Of a DNA stretch of 43,527 nucleotides, positions 26,239-34,559 are shown piece by piece (position 1 is the first letter of the stretch; the number at the start of each line of letters is the position of its first letter). The stretch spans positions 1-43,527 of the forward strand of contig CAISXI010000489.1 in the NCBI GenBank assembly GCA_903889425.1, written 5' to 3'. Position numbers and translations under genes: made by a program. Below the pieces are notes generated by a model. The model saw only the letters and a list, made by a program, of their open reading frames with translations. It was not told the DNA's origin and ran no database searches. The stretch is from an uncultured Roseiflexaceae bacterium (GTDB lineage Bacteria; Chloroflexota; Chloroflexia; Chloroflexales; Roseiflexaceae).

Positions 26239-27900
26239 TTAGGCGAAATAAATGCGGTCAATCACCATCGCACCAAACAGCAATGCCAAATAGAGCAACG
26301 AATAGCGATACAGTCCCCACGCCGAGGCAATCGTACCTTCGCGGTTGAGACGGAGGGCGTAGTAGGTGAAAATCGCTCCCAAACCGACAGCCATCACCAA
26401 ATATGCTGGTCCAAGCATCTGCAGTGGTGTGGGCATAATGGTGACAATAAACATCAAGATGGTGTAGAGTACGATTTGCCAACGGGTTTCGGCATCACCA
26501 GCCACTACCGGCAACATGGGCACTCCGGCGCGGGCATAATCTTTGCTGCGAATGATGGCCAACGCCCAGAAATGCGGCGGTGTCCAATAAAAAATAATTG
26601 CAAACAAAAAGAGTGACGGCAGAGTCAAACTCCCCGTCATAGCTGCCCAGCCGACCAGGGGTGGGAATGCGCCAGCACCACCACCAATTACAATGTTGTT
26701 GAAAGACGAGCGTTTGAGCCACATGGTATAAATGAACACATAGTAGACTAGCCCTGCAAAAGCCAAGGCCGCCGCCAACCAATTGGCATAGACCACCAAA
26801 ATAACGGCAGAGATTAGCATCAACACGACGCCCAACACGACGGCGTGCCAACCAGGGATGCGCCCACTGGGGATGGGACGACGACCGGTGCGCCCCATCA
26901 ATACATCAATGTCACGATCGAGATAACAGTTGAAGGCATGTGATGCCGCTGCCATCAACCAGCCACCCACCGCCGTCCAGAGTACCAAGGCGAGGCTGGG
27001 CATCCCGGCTGGTGTGATATACATACTGGTAATGGTCGTCAAGATGAGTAATGAAATAACGCCTGGTTTGGTGAGGCTGACATAATCTTTGATTTTTTCA
27101 CGCCAGGTATATGGTCCCACAAACTCATCTGCTTCGGCTGGTTTGGCAGGCGCTTCCGGAATTGCACTGATTGGCCACGCACTCCGATATGCCACGCTCG
27201 CAAGCAGGCTGGCAGTGATAATACTGAGCAAACTGATGCTGGTATGGACGATACTTTGCACTACCCCTTGCGTTAACACAAGTCCAACGACGATTTGCAC
27301 AACGAGGGTCAGTCCGACCAGCATACTAATGCGTCGCGGGGCTACTGCATCGGTAAATGTCCGTAGTGTTTGGGTGATCGCGATAAGCACAAGTAACCCA
27401 GCCACCACACTGAAAATCCGGTGACTGTTTTGCAGTTGGGCGAGGATACCGTTGTCGCCACAAAATGGCAGGGCGGTACAATTGATGGCACCGATATCGC
27501 CCATTACCGCCACCAAAACAAGTGCTACGATGGTGGCATAGAGCAGTACGAGGTAGCGCGCGCGTGCTTGCTCCCGTTTGCCCCCCAATCGATGTATTTG
27601 GGCAGCGGTCATGATACTCACAACGAATAAATGACTGGCACTTATCGCCACAACGATACTACTGATGAGCAGTGTGGGCCAAATGAGTAACGGAATGCAG
27701 TTCACCATCACAATCACTGATGGCCAGCGTAATGGGGCAGTATATACCCACGCCAAAATCATGGCGAGGAGTGCCACACCCGCAATAATTGAGGTGGCGA
27801 ATGGGATGATGGGAAGCATGAGTACCAGCCCGAGGATGGTAATCGTCAATACTTGGACAGTACGATTTGATGGGGCGAGGGTGGGGATTGATTCGTTCAT
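26239..27900 (-). CDS. Fused heme A synthase-like (CtaA) / protoheme IX farnesyltransferase (CtaB)
   Basis: C-terminal UbiA-family CtaB: DYVSLTKPGVISLLILTTITS, AASHAFNCYLDRDIDVLMGRTGRRPIPSGRI, WTPPHFWALAIIRSKDYARAGVPMLPVVAG. N-terminal CtaA-like: MGDIGAINCTALPFCGDNG...NSHRIFSVVAG...QIVVGLVLTQGVVQSIVH. Start Met 27900 chosen. Confidence 0.9.
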   Translation of the reverse strand: MNESIPTLAPSNRTVQVLTITILGLVLMLPIIPFATSIIAGVALLAMILAWVYTAPLRWPSVIVMVNCIPLLIWPTLLISSIVVAISASHLFVVSIMTAAQIHRLGGKREQARARYLVLLYATIVALVLVAVMGDIGAINCTALPFCGDNGILAQLQNSHRIFSVVAGLLVLIAITQTLRTFTDAVAPRRISMLVGLTLVVQIVVGLVLTQGVVQSIVHTSISLLSIITASLLASVAYRSAWPISAIPEAPAKPAEADEFVGPYTWREKIKDYVSLTKPGVISLLILTTITSMYITPAGMPSLALVLWTAVGGWLMAAASHAFNCYLDRDIDVLMGRTGRRPIPSGRIPGWHAVVLGVVLMLISAVILVVYANWLAAALAFAGLVYYVFIYTMWLKRSSFNNIVIGGGAGAFPPLVGWAAMTGSLTLPSLFLFAIIFYWTPPHFWALAIIRSKDYARAGVPMLPVVAGDAETRWQIVLYTILMFIVTIMPTPLQMLGPAYLVMAVGLGAIFTYYALRLNREGTIASAWGLYRYSLLYLALLFGAMVIDRIYFA

Positions 27901-28001
27901 TTGCGAAGCTCCTTGCGCGGTGCGCACATTCATCGTTAGTATACCAGCACTTTTGTGGTTTTTGTCACAAATTACGATTGTAGGTGGAAATTCGTGCACA
28001 G

Positions 28002-28045
28002 AAAAAAGCGACCAGTACCATACCGTGTATGGTACTGGTCGCTTT
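28002..28045 (-). terminator. Rho-independent terminator 3' of the MacAB-like cluster
   Basis: 18-bp perfect stem AAAGCGACCAGTACCATA (28005-28022) / TATGGTACTGGTCGCTTT (28028-28045), 5-nt loop; minus strand ends in TTTTTTC. Confidence 0.9.
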
Positions 28046-28057
28046 GGGAAGGCGAAA

Positions 28058-28777
28058 TCAGGCTGGTTGGGTATCTGGTGTCCCCGTCACTGATTCAAAA
28101 ATTTGCCCGTCACGCATGTGATGAATGATATCGGCGTATTTATGAACTGATTGATCGTGGGTGGCCATGATAAGGGTGACGCCTTCGCTTTTGACAATAT
28201 TGCGCATGAGGGTGAGCAAGTTTTTGCCGGTGGTGCTGTCAAGCTCTCCGGTTGGTTCGTCGGCGACAAGTACGGGTGGGCGGGTAACTAGGGCGCGGGC
28301 AATGGCGACGCGTTGTTGTTGGCCACCGCTCATTTCTGAAGGGCGATGGTCGCTCCATTGCTCGAGACCCACCAGGGTCAAGGCTTCATGGGCGCGTTTG
28401 CGGCGTTCGGCGCCTGAGCGCACACCAATTATACGTAAGGGCAGTTCGACGTTTTCCCAGGCCGACAAAATCGGCAACAATGCAAATGCCTGGAAGATAA
28501 AGCCGATTTGATTGCGGCGGATGAGGGTCAAGGCGTCTGATGACATGGTGGCCATATCTTTACCGAGGAACTCGATACTGCCGGTGGTCGGGCTGTCGAG
28601 GCCGCCAATCATATTGAGCAGGGTGGTTTTGCCTGACCCTGAACGACCCATGAATGCGGTAAACGACCCACGAGTAATGTCCAAGTTGACGCCCCGCAAG
28701 GCGAGTACTTGATCGTTGTTGACGGTGTAGGCCCGGGTCGCATTGACGATCCGGACAATTGGTTGATTGTTGGTCAT
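28058..28777 (-). CDS. ABC transporter ATPase, LolD/MacB-type
   Basis: Walker [51 protein letters not shown]. Confidence 0.95.
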   Translation of the reverse strand: MTNNQPIVRIVNATRAYTVNNDQVLALRGVNLDITRGSFTAFMGRSGSGKTTLLNMIGGLDSPTTGSIEFLGKDMATMSSDALTLIRRNQIGFIFQAFALLPILSAWENVELPLRIIGVRSGAERRKRAHEALTLVGLEQWSDHRPSEMSGGQQQRVAIARALVTRPPVLVADEPTGELDSTTGKNLLTLMRNIVKSEGVTLIMATHDQSVHKYADIIHHMRDGQIFESVTGTPDTQPA

Positions 28778-29778
28778 TTGGTGCGCCTTTTGAATGCAGC
28801 CATTAGGCGGTCAAATTGGCTGGGACGGAGCTCTGGTGGGGCATCTGCATCAGTCAAACGTCGTTCGCGGTTGGCGTCGAGTTCGGCTTGACCATCCCCT
28901 TCGGGTGGCTTGATGAAAATACCTTGTTCTTGTTCTTCCATGATTAAGCGATCACGGATACCGTAGCGTTGGCGTAATTCCTTGGGGATTTGTAGGCGGC
29001 CGGCCGAGTCGAGCATGTGTAATTCTTCGAGGACGGCTGGGGTAACGATGGTGTTGTCTTCGGTCACCACGGCGGTGCGTTTATAGGTTTCGCTACTGGT
29101 TTTGCCGTCACGGATGGCCACCACACGATTGACGAAATGGGCGATATTGGGGTCGTGCGATACGAGGATAACGGTCAAGGCAAAGCGGCGGTTCAATTCG
29201 TGGAAGATATTGAAGACCACTTCGGCGGTTTGTGAGTCGAGTTCACCAGTTGGCTCGTCGCCGAGTAACAAGGCGGGGCGGTTGGCCAAGGCGATGGCAA
29301 TGGCGACCCGTTGTTGCTCACCGCCCGAGAGCTGGGCGAGTTTGTGACCGCGGCGATGATTGAGGCGCACGGCGTCAATCAATTCGCCGATCCATTCTCT
29401 GCGTTGCTTGGCAGGGATGCCGCTCATAATCATCGGTAGTTCGATGTTTTGTTCGACATCGAGGTAGGGGATGAGGTTACGGGCTTTTTGTTGCCAAATA
29501 AAGCCGACATATTGGCGACGGTAGGCATCGAGTGAGCCATCGCTGAGCTTGAGGAGATCATTACCCGCAACGAGGAGCTTCCCTGCAGTGGGGCGGTCAA
29601 GGCCACCGATGACATTGAGCAGGGTGGTTTTGCCCGACCCTGATGAACCAACCAAAGCCATGACTTCACCACGTTTGATGGTAAGGTCGAGTCCTTGCAG
29701 GGCCATGACTTCGAGGTCGTCGATGCGATAGAGCTTGACGAGATTTTCACAAGTAACAATTGCGTCGTTAGTGGTCAT
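28774..29778 (-). CDS. ABC transporter ATPase (LolD/MacB-type) with C-terminal SpoVT/AbrB-like domain
   Basis: Walker [45 protein letters not shown]-terminal LDSAGRLQIPKELRQRYGIRDRLIMEEQEQGIFIKPP matches the AbrB swapped-hairpin pattern. Confidence 0.92.
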   Translation of the reverse strand: MTTNDAIVTCENLVKLYRIDDLEVMALQGLDLTIKRGEVMALVGSSGSGKTTLLNVIGGLDRPTAGKLLVAGNDLLKLSDGSLDAYRRQYVGFIWQQKARNLIPYLDVEQNIELPMIMSGIPAKQRREWIGELIDAVRLNHRRGHKLAQLSGGEQQRVAIAIALANRPALLLGDEPTGELDSQTAEVVFNIFHELNRRFALTVILVSHDPNIAHFVNRVVAIRDGKTSSETYKRTAVVTEDNTIVTPAVLEELHMLDSAGRLQIPKELRQRYGIRDRLIMEEQEQGIFIKPPEGDGQAELDANRERRLTDADAPPELRPSQFDRLMAAFKRRTK

Positions 29779-32708
29779 ATGGCCTCTCCGAGTTTCACGG
29801 CTTGGAAGAGCTTCATGCGCCGGAGCAGAATTACGGTAATTGCCACTGTTGCCACCAACACAAATCCAAAGACGGCGTAGATAATCAAGATTTGTTCACT
29901 GGCAATTTGGACGGCAAATGGAGGGAAGAAGTCTTTTTCTTCTTGGGGTAATTGCAAGAACGGGATAAACAAGTTACTGGCAGTCACGCCAATAAATGTC
30001 CCGGCGATGCCCGCCACCCCAATGATGAATGTTTGTTCGATGGCGAGGAGTGTGCCGAGTTGCCCTGTTGATAATCCGATGGCACGCAACATACCAAGTT
30101 CGACGAAACGGCGTTGGAATGCCAAGATGGAATAAAACAAGAACCCGAGCATCGACAAAAAGGCTGCGGCGATGAAGCCAACCGACAACAATCCAAAGAA
30201 TCCTTGGCGTTCGGGGCGCAGGCGTTCTTTGGTGATGACGGCTGGGGCAAATTCGCGGATGAAGGTTTTCATACCTAGTTCGATGCTACTGCGATACAAA
30301 TCAGAATCGCTGATGCTACTCTCGGGAATCAAGCGGACCCATACATCGTAGGGGTATTGTCCACCTTGAATATCAAAAGAATATTCAAGGTTGCCGATAA
30401 TTGGGGCTCCTTCGGATGGATAGGCCGTTGGGAATAAATCAATGTAGCCTTTGACAATGACTGGGACATTGACTGTCGAGTCAAGGTTATTCATCTGGAT
30501 GATAAAACTATCGCCAATCCGCAGGTTTTGGGCGCTGGCATATTTGCGGTCAACTAATACGCTACTCGGATCTTCGGCCAAGAGATTCATGAGTTCGCCA
30601 AGTGATTGTTTAGCGTAATCGCTCCGCCAATAAACAACCGAGGGGAATTCGAGGCGATCAATCCCAAAATAATGGGCATCACTTGATTTGCCACCAACCA
30701 CCACCGTTACTTTGCTACTTGATACCCGTGTCGAGTGGGATACTTGGGGCATGTTTTGGTAATCAGTAACAGGCAAAAAGAAATACTTGGGACCAGCGAG
30801 CCGTTTGTCTTCGATGGTGGCTGTAACTCCAACTGGTGCCGAACCAGGGGCTGCGGGGCTGCTACTACTAGAGTCTTGACCCATGTCAAACATCAACACG
30901 TCACCGCCAGCAACATAATGGTTGCGCTCGAGTAAGTTTCCATCGAGTGATTTGGCCATTGACGCGGTAAACCCAGCCAAACTGAGGGTCACAATCAACA
31001 ACAAAATCGGCCCTGAATAAGCACTCGGTGTGCGGGCTAAATAGCGCAACGCCGTAATTCCCGAAATACCGGGCAAATAGCGTGTCACAAATTCGAGCAA
31101 GCGCATGATGAGTGGGAATATTCGGACGGCGATGAGGGCGGCTGCAAAAATAAACAGACTTGGGGCAATCAACAGCAAGGGGTTATTGAAGGGGTCGTTG
31201 GTGCCGTCACCACCGATGACGCCAAGTGATCCTTGTTGTTTGAGCATCCACCAGCCATAGCCGATGGGAATCATCAACAAAAAGTCGAGATAGGCTCGTT
31301 GCCAAAACGGCTGGAGCGTTGAGCGCGCCCGTTCGCTTTTGAATGAGACGATGGTGTATTTGGATGTAAAAAACGCCGGAATCAAGGCTGCAATGAGCAT
31401 CAATCCGACGATTTGGATGGCACGAATCCAGGCATCTTGCGACATGCCGATAGGCAAGAATTCATTAATCGGTTTGAAGTCTAGGAATGAACGTGTCCAC
31501 GTCATCGCGATAGCGGCGAATTGTCCCACAAACACGCCGATGCTGATGGCCAGCACGCCGATTAACAGCCATTCGATTAAGTAAATCCCCAACACTTGTA
31601 AGCGTGAGGCCCCGCGGCTGCGGAGCACGGCGATTTCATTGCTTTGGCGTTGCACGACCAGCCCCGCCACTAACACCACAAAGTAGGCAATCAATCCAAG
31701 CACGGGAATACTGAAAATGGTCAGGGTACCGGTGAGTTGGCGGACGCGGGTAATATGCCGAATCAATGCATCAATCGGTGATACATCGAGGCGCATTCCT
31801 TTGAGGATTTTGTTGGCCTCGGCCACCGTCCGATCGATCCGGCCACCAAATGCTGGCACGTCGTTGGAGCGCAATACGCTACCGTCGGCGACCACATACC
31901 ACAATGCGACATTGACGGGTTTGGGAGTGGATCGGAGTAATTGGCGCGCAAATGATTCTTCGGCAGTGAAGAGTGTTTCGTTGAGCACATCGGGTGCATA
32001 AAACCAATAATCATCGTTTGCGTCTTTGGGTTGCCAAATCCCAGCGATTTTGACCGGAATCATGCTTTTTTTGGGGAAGTCGCGTTGGGTGAAAATATAA
32101 TAGGTATCACCTGGCTGCAAGCCCAACCCAAAGGCGAAATCTGCAGACAAAAGCACTTCCATTGCGTCATCGACGGCTGTTGCTTGGGGCATGCGGCCAT
32201 CGATGACATCGACGTGATCAGCAAGGTGATCAGCATACGAAACCGAGACCCAGCTGAGTGGTTGTCCACCACCACCGGATTCGATGCGAAGTGGGACTTT
32301 GTCGGTCGCTAAATAACGAGTCTGATTGGTGATTTCGAGTCCGAGTCGCCCCGGTAATTGATCCGCAAAATAGCTATTGACTGGGGCGAGTTTATCGGGT
32401 TCGAGGTTGCCTGATTGTGCCCCAAGGTAGCGGTACATAAAGGCAAACGGCGGGCGTTTGGTGCCATTAACGGTGCTGGTGAGTTCTTCGCGCAAAATGC
32501 GATATCCCACAGCCTCGGCATAGACGGGAATACAGACCACAATTGCGACCGCAATGGTAAATCCGGTGGCAATCGCCAAAATAAGTGCCAGGTTGCTCCA
32601 TAAACGGCGCCCTACAACCACACTTATACCAAGTAACCATGCCCACGGAACTGCACGCCACTGGCGTGCAGTCGGGGTTGATTGAGATTCTGGAGAACGA
32701 GCGGACAT
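29775..32708 (-). CDS. Large FtsX/MacB-like permease with two FtsX-type TM regions
   Basis: 977 aa; N-terminal TM, FtsX-type segments LIAYFVVLVAGLVVQRQSNEIAVLRSRGASRLQVLGIYLIEWLLIG and FLFYSILAFQRRFVELGMLRAIGLSTGQLGTLLAIEQTFIIG. Confidence 0.92.
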   Translation of the reverse strand: MSARSPESQSTPTARQWRAVPWAWLLGISVVVGRRLWSNLALILAIATGFTIAVAIVVCIPVYAEAVGYRILREELTSTVNGTKRPPFAFMYRYLGAQSGNLEPDKLAPVNSYFADQLPGRLGLEITNQTRYLATDKVPLRIESGGGGQPLSWVSVSYADHLADHVDVIDGRMPQATAVDDAMEVLLSADFAFGLGLQPGDTYYIFTQRDFPKKSMIPVKIAGIWQPKDANDDYWFYAPDVLNETLFTAEESFARQLLRSTPKPVNVALWYVVADGSVLRSNDVPAFGGRIDRTVAEANKILKGMRLDVSPIDALIRHITRVRQLTGTLTIFSIPVLGLIAYFVVLVAGLVVQRQSNEIAVLRSRGASRLQVLGIYLIEWLLIGVLAISIGVFVGQFAAIAMTWTRSFLDFKPINEFLPIGMSQDAWIRAIQIVGLMLIAALIPAFFTSKYTIVSFKSERARSTLQPFWQRAYLDFLLMIPIGYGWWMLKQQGSLGVIGGDGTNDPFNNPLLLIAPSLFIFAAALIAVRIFPLIMRLLEFVTRYLPGISGITALRYLARTPSAYSGPILLLIVTLSLAGFTASMAKSLDGNLLERNHYVAGGDVLMFDMGQDSSSSSPAAPGSAPVGVTATIEDKRLAGPKYFFLPVTDYQNMPQVSHSTRVSSSKVTVVVGGKSSDAHYFGIDRLEFPSVVYWRSDYAKQSLGELMNLLAEDPSSVLVDRKYASAQNLRIGDSFIIQMNNLDSTVNVPVIVKGYIDLFPTAYPSEGAPIIGNLEYSFDIQGGQYPYDVWVRLIPESSISDSDLYRSSIELGMKTFIREFAPAVITKERLRPERQGFFGLLSVGFIAAAFLSMLGFLFYSILAFQRRFVELGMLRAIGLSTGQLGTLLAIEQTFIIGVAGIAGTFIGVTASNLFIPFLQLPQEEKDFFPPFAVQIASEQILIIYAVFGFVLVATVAITVILLRRMKLFQAVKLGEAI
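32650..32672 (-). other. Perfect 10-bp hairpin inside the 5' end of the permease ORF
   Basis: ACTGCACGCC-ACT-GGCGTGCAGT; codons for TARQWRAV, about 36 nt into the ORF. Confidence 0.6.
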
Positions 32709-32728
32709 GTGCGCTCCTCGCTACGAGT

Positions 32729-34258
32729 TTATTGACCGACGATGACGTCGCCTTCTTTGAGACCTTCGAGAATTTCGACCCGATCGCTACTGACAATCCC
32801 GATGCGCACATCTTGGCGGCGTTGAGAGGTGCCGTCTTTGATAACCACAAAGCGCCGACCTTCAAATGATCGTACGGCTTGAGGTGGTAACCACAAGGCA
32901 TCTTTTTCGCGTTTGAGGGTAATGACCACAGATGCTAAATCACCTACGGTGACTTTCATATCTGCGGGTACCTGGTAATCGACGTGATAGGCGGGGTCAG
33001 AATTGATTGTTGATGATGACGATGTGGCTTTGGTGGGCAACTTCACGATGCTCCCCGTGACTGCTACGGCAGGAGCGCGGGCAAAAAAGATATCGACGGC
33101 CATGCCAATCCCGATGCGGCTGGCGTCGTCACTCGATACATTTTGGATGAGCAGCTCTTTTTGGGCATCGTTGATTACCGTGATAACCGAACGGTAGGCT
33201 TCGACTTGTTTGCCGGGGCCTGTTGAAATTTCGGCGACGATACCATCAAATGGGGCAATCAACTGCCCAGCCGAAATCGCTGTTTGCAGATTTTCGAGCT
33301 GGAGCTTGGCGGCAGAAAGTTGCTTTTCGAGTTCGGGGTTGCTGGTTTGGGCGGCTTCTTGGACAGAGAGTTGGGCGCGTGTGACGGCGCGCTTTGCTGA
33401 TGCCAACGCCACAGGATCGGTGTTTTTGGTGAGGTCGTCATAGGCGATTTGGGCTTGATCGAGGTTGGCTTGGGCTGCATTAATCAACGGTTGGCGATTG
33501 GCTTGGGCCGCAATGAGATTTTGGTTGGCCGTATTCATTGCTGCAGTGCCGGCGTCAACGTTGTTTTGGGCATTGATATAGGCAGCGCGGCGGCGGTCGT
33601 ACATGGCGTGGTCGGGGTTGTCTTTGACCCCATCCCAATCATACAACGCTTGTGAAAACGCTTCTTGGATGAGGGGCAATGAGCGTTGCGCCGCATTGAG
33701 AGTTGCTTGTTGATCAGCGATGGCATTGGCGGTGCTGGCAATCACACTCGCCAAATTTGCTCTGGCGTTTTCGAGGGTACTGCGGGCCCGGGCCACATCT
33801 GATGGCAGTGGGTTAGTCAAGCGGTCTAAATTTGCCTGGGCTTCATCCAAATCGAGTTGGGCGCGCTGGCGAGCCAAATCACGTTGTTTGGCTGCATAAT
33901 CATATTGGATTTGTACTTGGGTCAAATTGACTTCGGCTTGGCGTAGTTGATTGGGCAATTCGCCGAGGTCAAGTTCTGCGAGGACTATTCCTTTGGTGAT
34001 GATATCGTTGCGTTCAATGCTGACTGATTTGACAAAACCGTTTTGGGCAAACGAAAGCTCTTGTTGTTTGAGGGCGGCCACGGTGCCACTGACTTTTATT
34101 TCGTCGACTACTTCGCCTTTGGCGACGGTGTAGGTCTGCTTTTCGAGGGCGGGTGCCGGTGGTCGTGGTGTGGGTGTGACGGTGTCTTGAGTGGTACTTG
34201 CCGTACTACACGCCGACAATGTAATTGCCATTAGCAATACAACGAGCGTTAAACGCAT
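32729..34258 (-). CDS. HlyD/MacA-type periplasmic adaptor lipoprotein
   Basis: Lipobox LSAC (MRLTLVVLLMAITLSACSTAS), lipoyl-like EKQTYTVAKGEVVDEIKVSGTV, long coiled-coil, SAGQLIAPFDGIVAEI, LWLPPQAVRSFEGRRFVVI. Start Met 34258 preferred; ORF opens at 34291. Confidence 0.9.
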   Translation of the reverse strand: MRLTLVVLLMAITLSACSTASTTQDTVTPTPRPPAPALEKQTYTVAKGEVVDEIKVSGTVAALKQQELSFAQNGFVKSVSIERNDIITKGIVLAELDLGELPNQLRQAEVNLTQVQIQYDYAAKQRDLARQRAQLDLDEAQANLDRLTNPLPSDVARARSTLENARANLASVIASTANAIADQQATLNAAQRSLPLIQEAFSQALYDWDGVKDNPDHAMYDRRRAAYINAQNNVDAGTAAMNTANQNLIAAQANRQPLINAAQANLDQAQIAYDDLTKNTDPVALASAKRAVTRAQLSVQEAAQTSNPELEKQLSAAKLQLENLQTAISAGQLIAPFDGIVAEISTGPGKQVEAYRSVITVINDAQKELLIQNVSSDDASRIGIGMAVDIFFARAPAVAVTGSIVKLPTKATSSSSTINSDPAYHVDYQVPADMKVTVGDLASVVITLKREKDALWLPPQAVRSFEGRRFVVIKDGTSQRRQDVRIGIVSSDRVEILEGLKEGDVIVGQ

Positions 34259-34559
34259 AAAAAACCCCTTTTGTTTTGGTGATTTACTCACATACGTGTG
34301 ATAAACGTAATTATAAACTATTTTAATAGTGTTTTGGATGAGAAATCTCGCAAAGTTAAGTGTTTTTTGTCAAAATATTGAAAGCAATCAGTATTTTTTG
34401 GTGTTTCTAAAGAAGTGTATGGTATTTGCAGTGCTTGATATAGATTTAGACATGAGTTTACCGGTGCTGTGCACCGTGTTTGTGAATTGCCCGTAGATTT
34501 GTAGTATGAATGGTATAATTCAGATAATGGTTTTCAGTGGACGAGTATAGTGGTGTGAT

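Noticed and set aside
28058-28777. ATP-site degeneration in the MacAB-like NBD pair
   Set aside because: Both NBDs keep Walker A, LSGGQ/E-type signature, DEPTGELD and switch His, unlike the exporter pair at 8156-11791.
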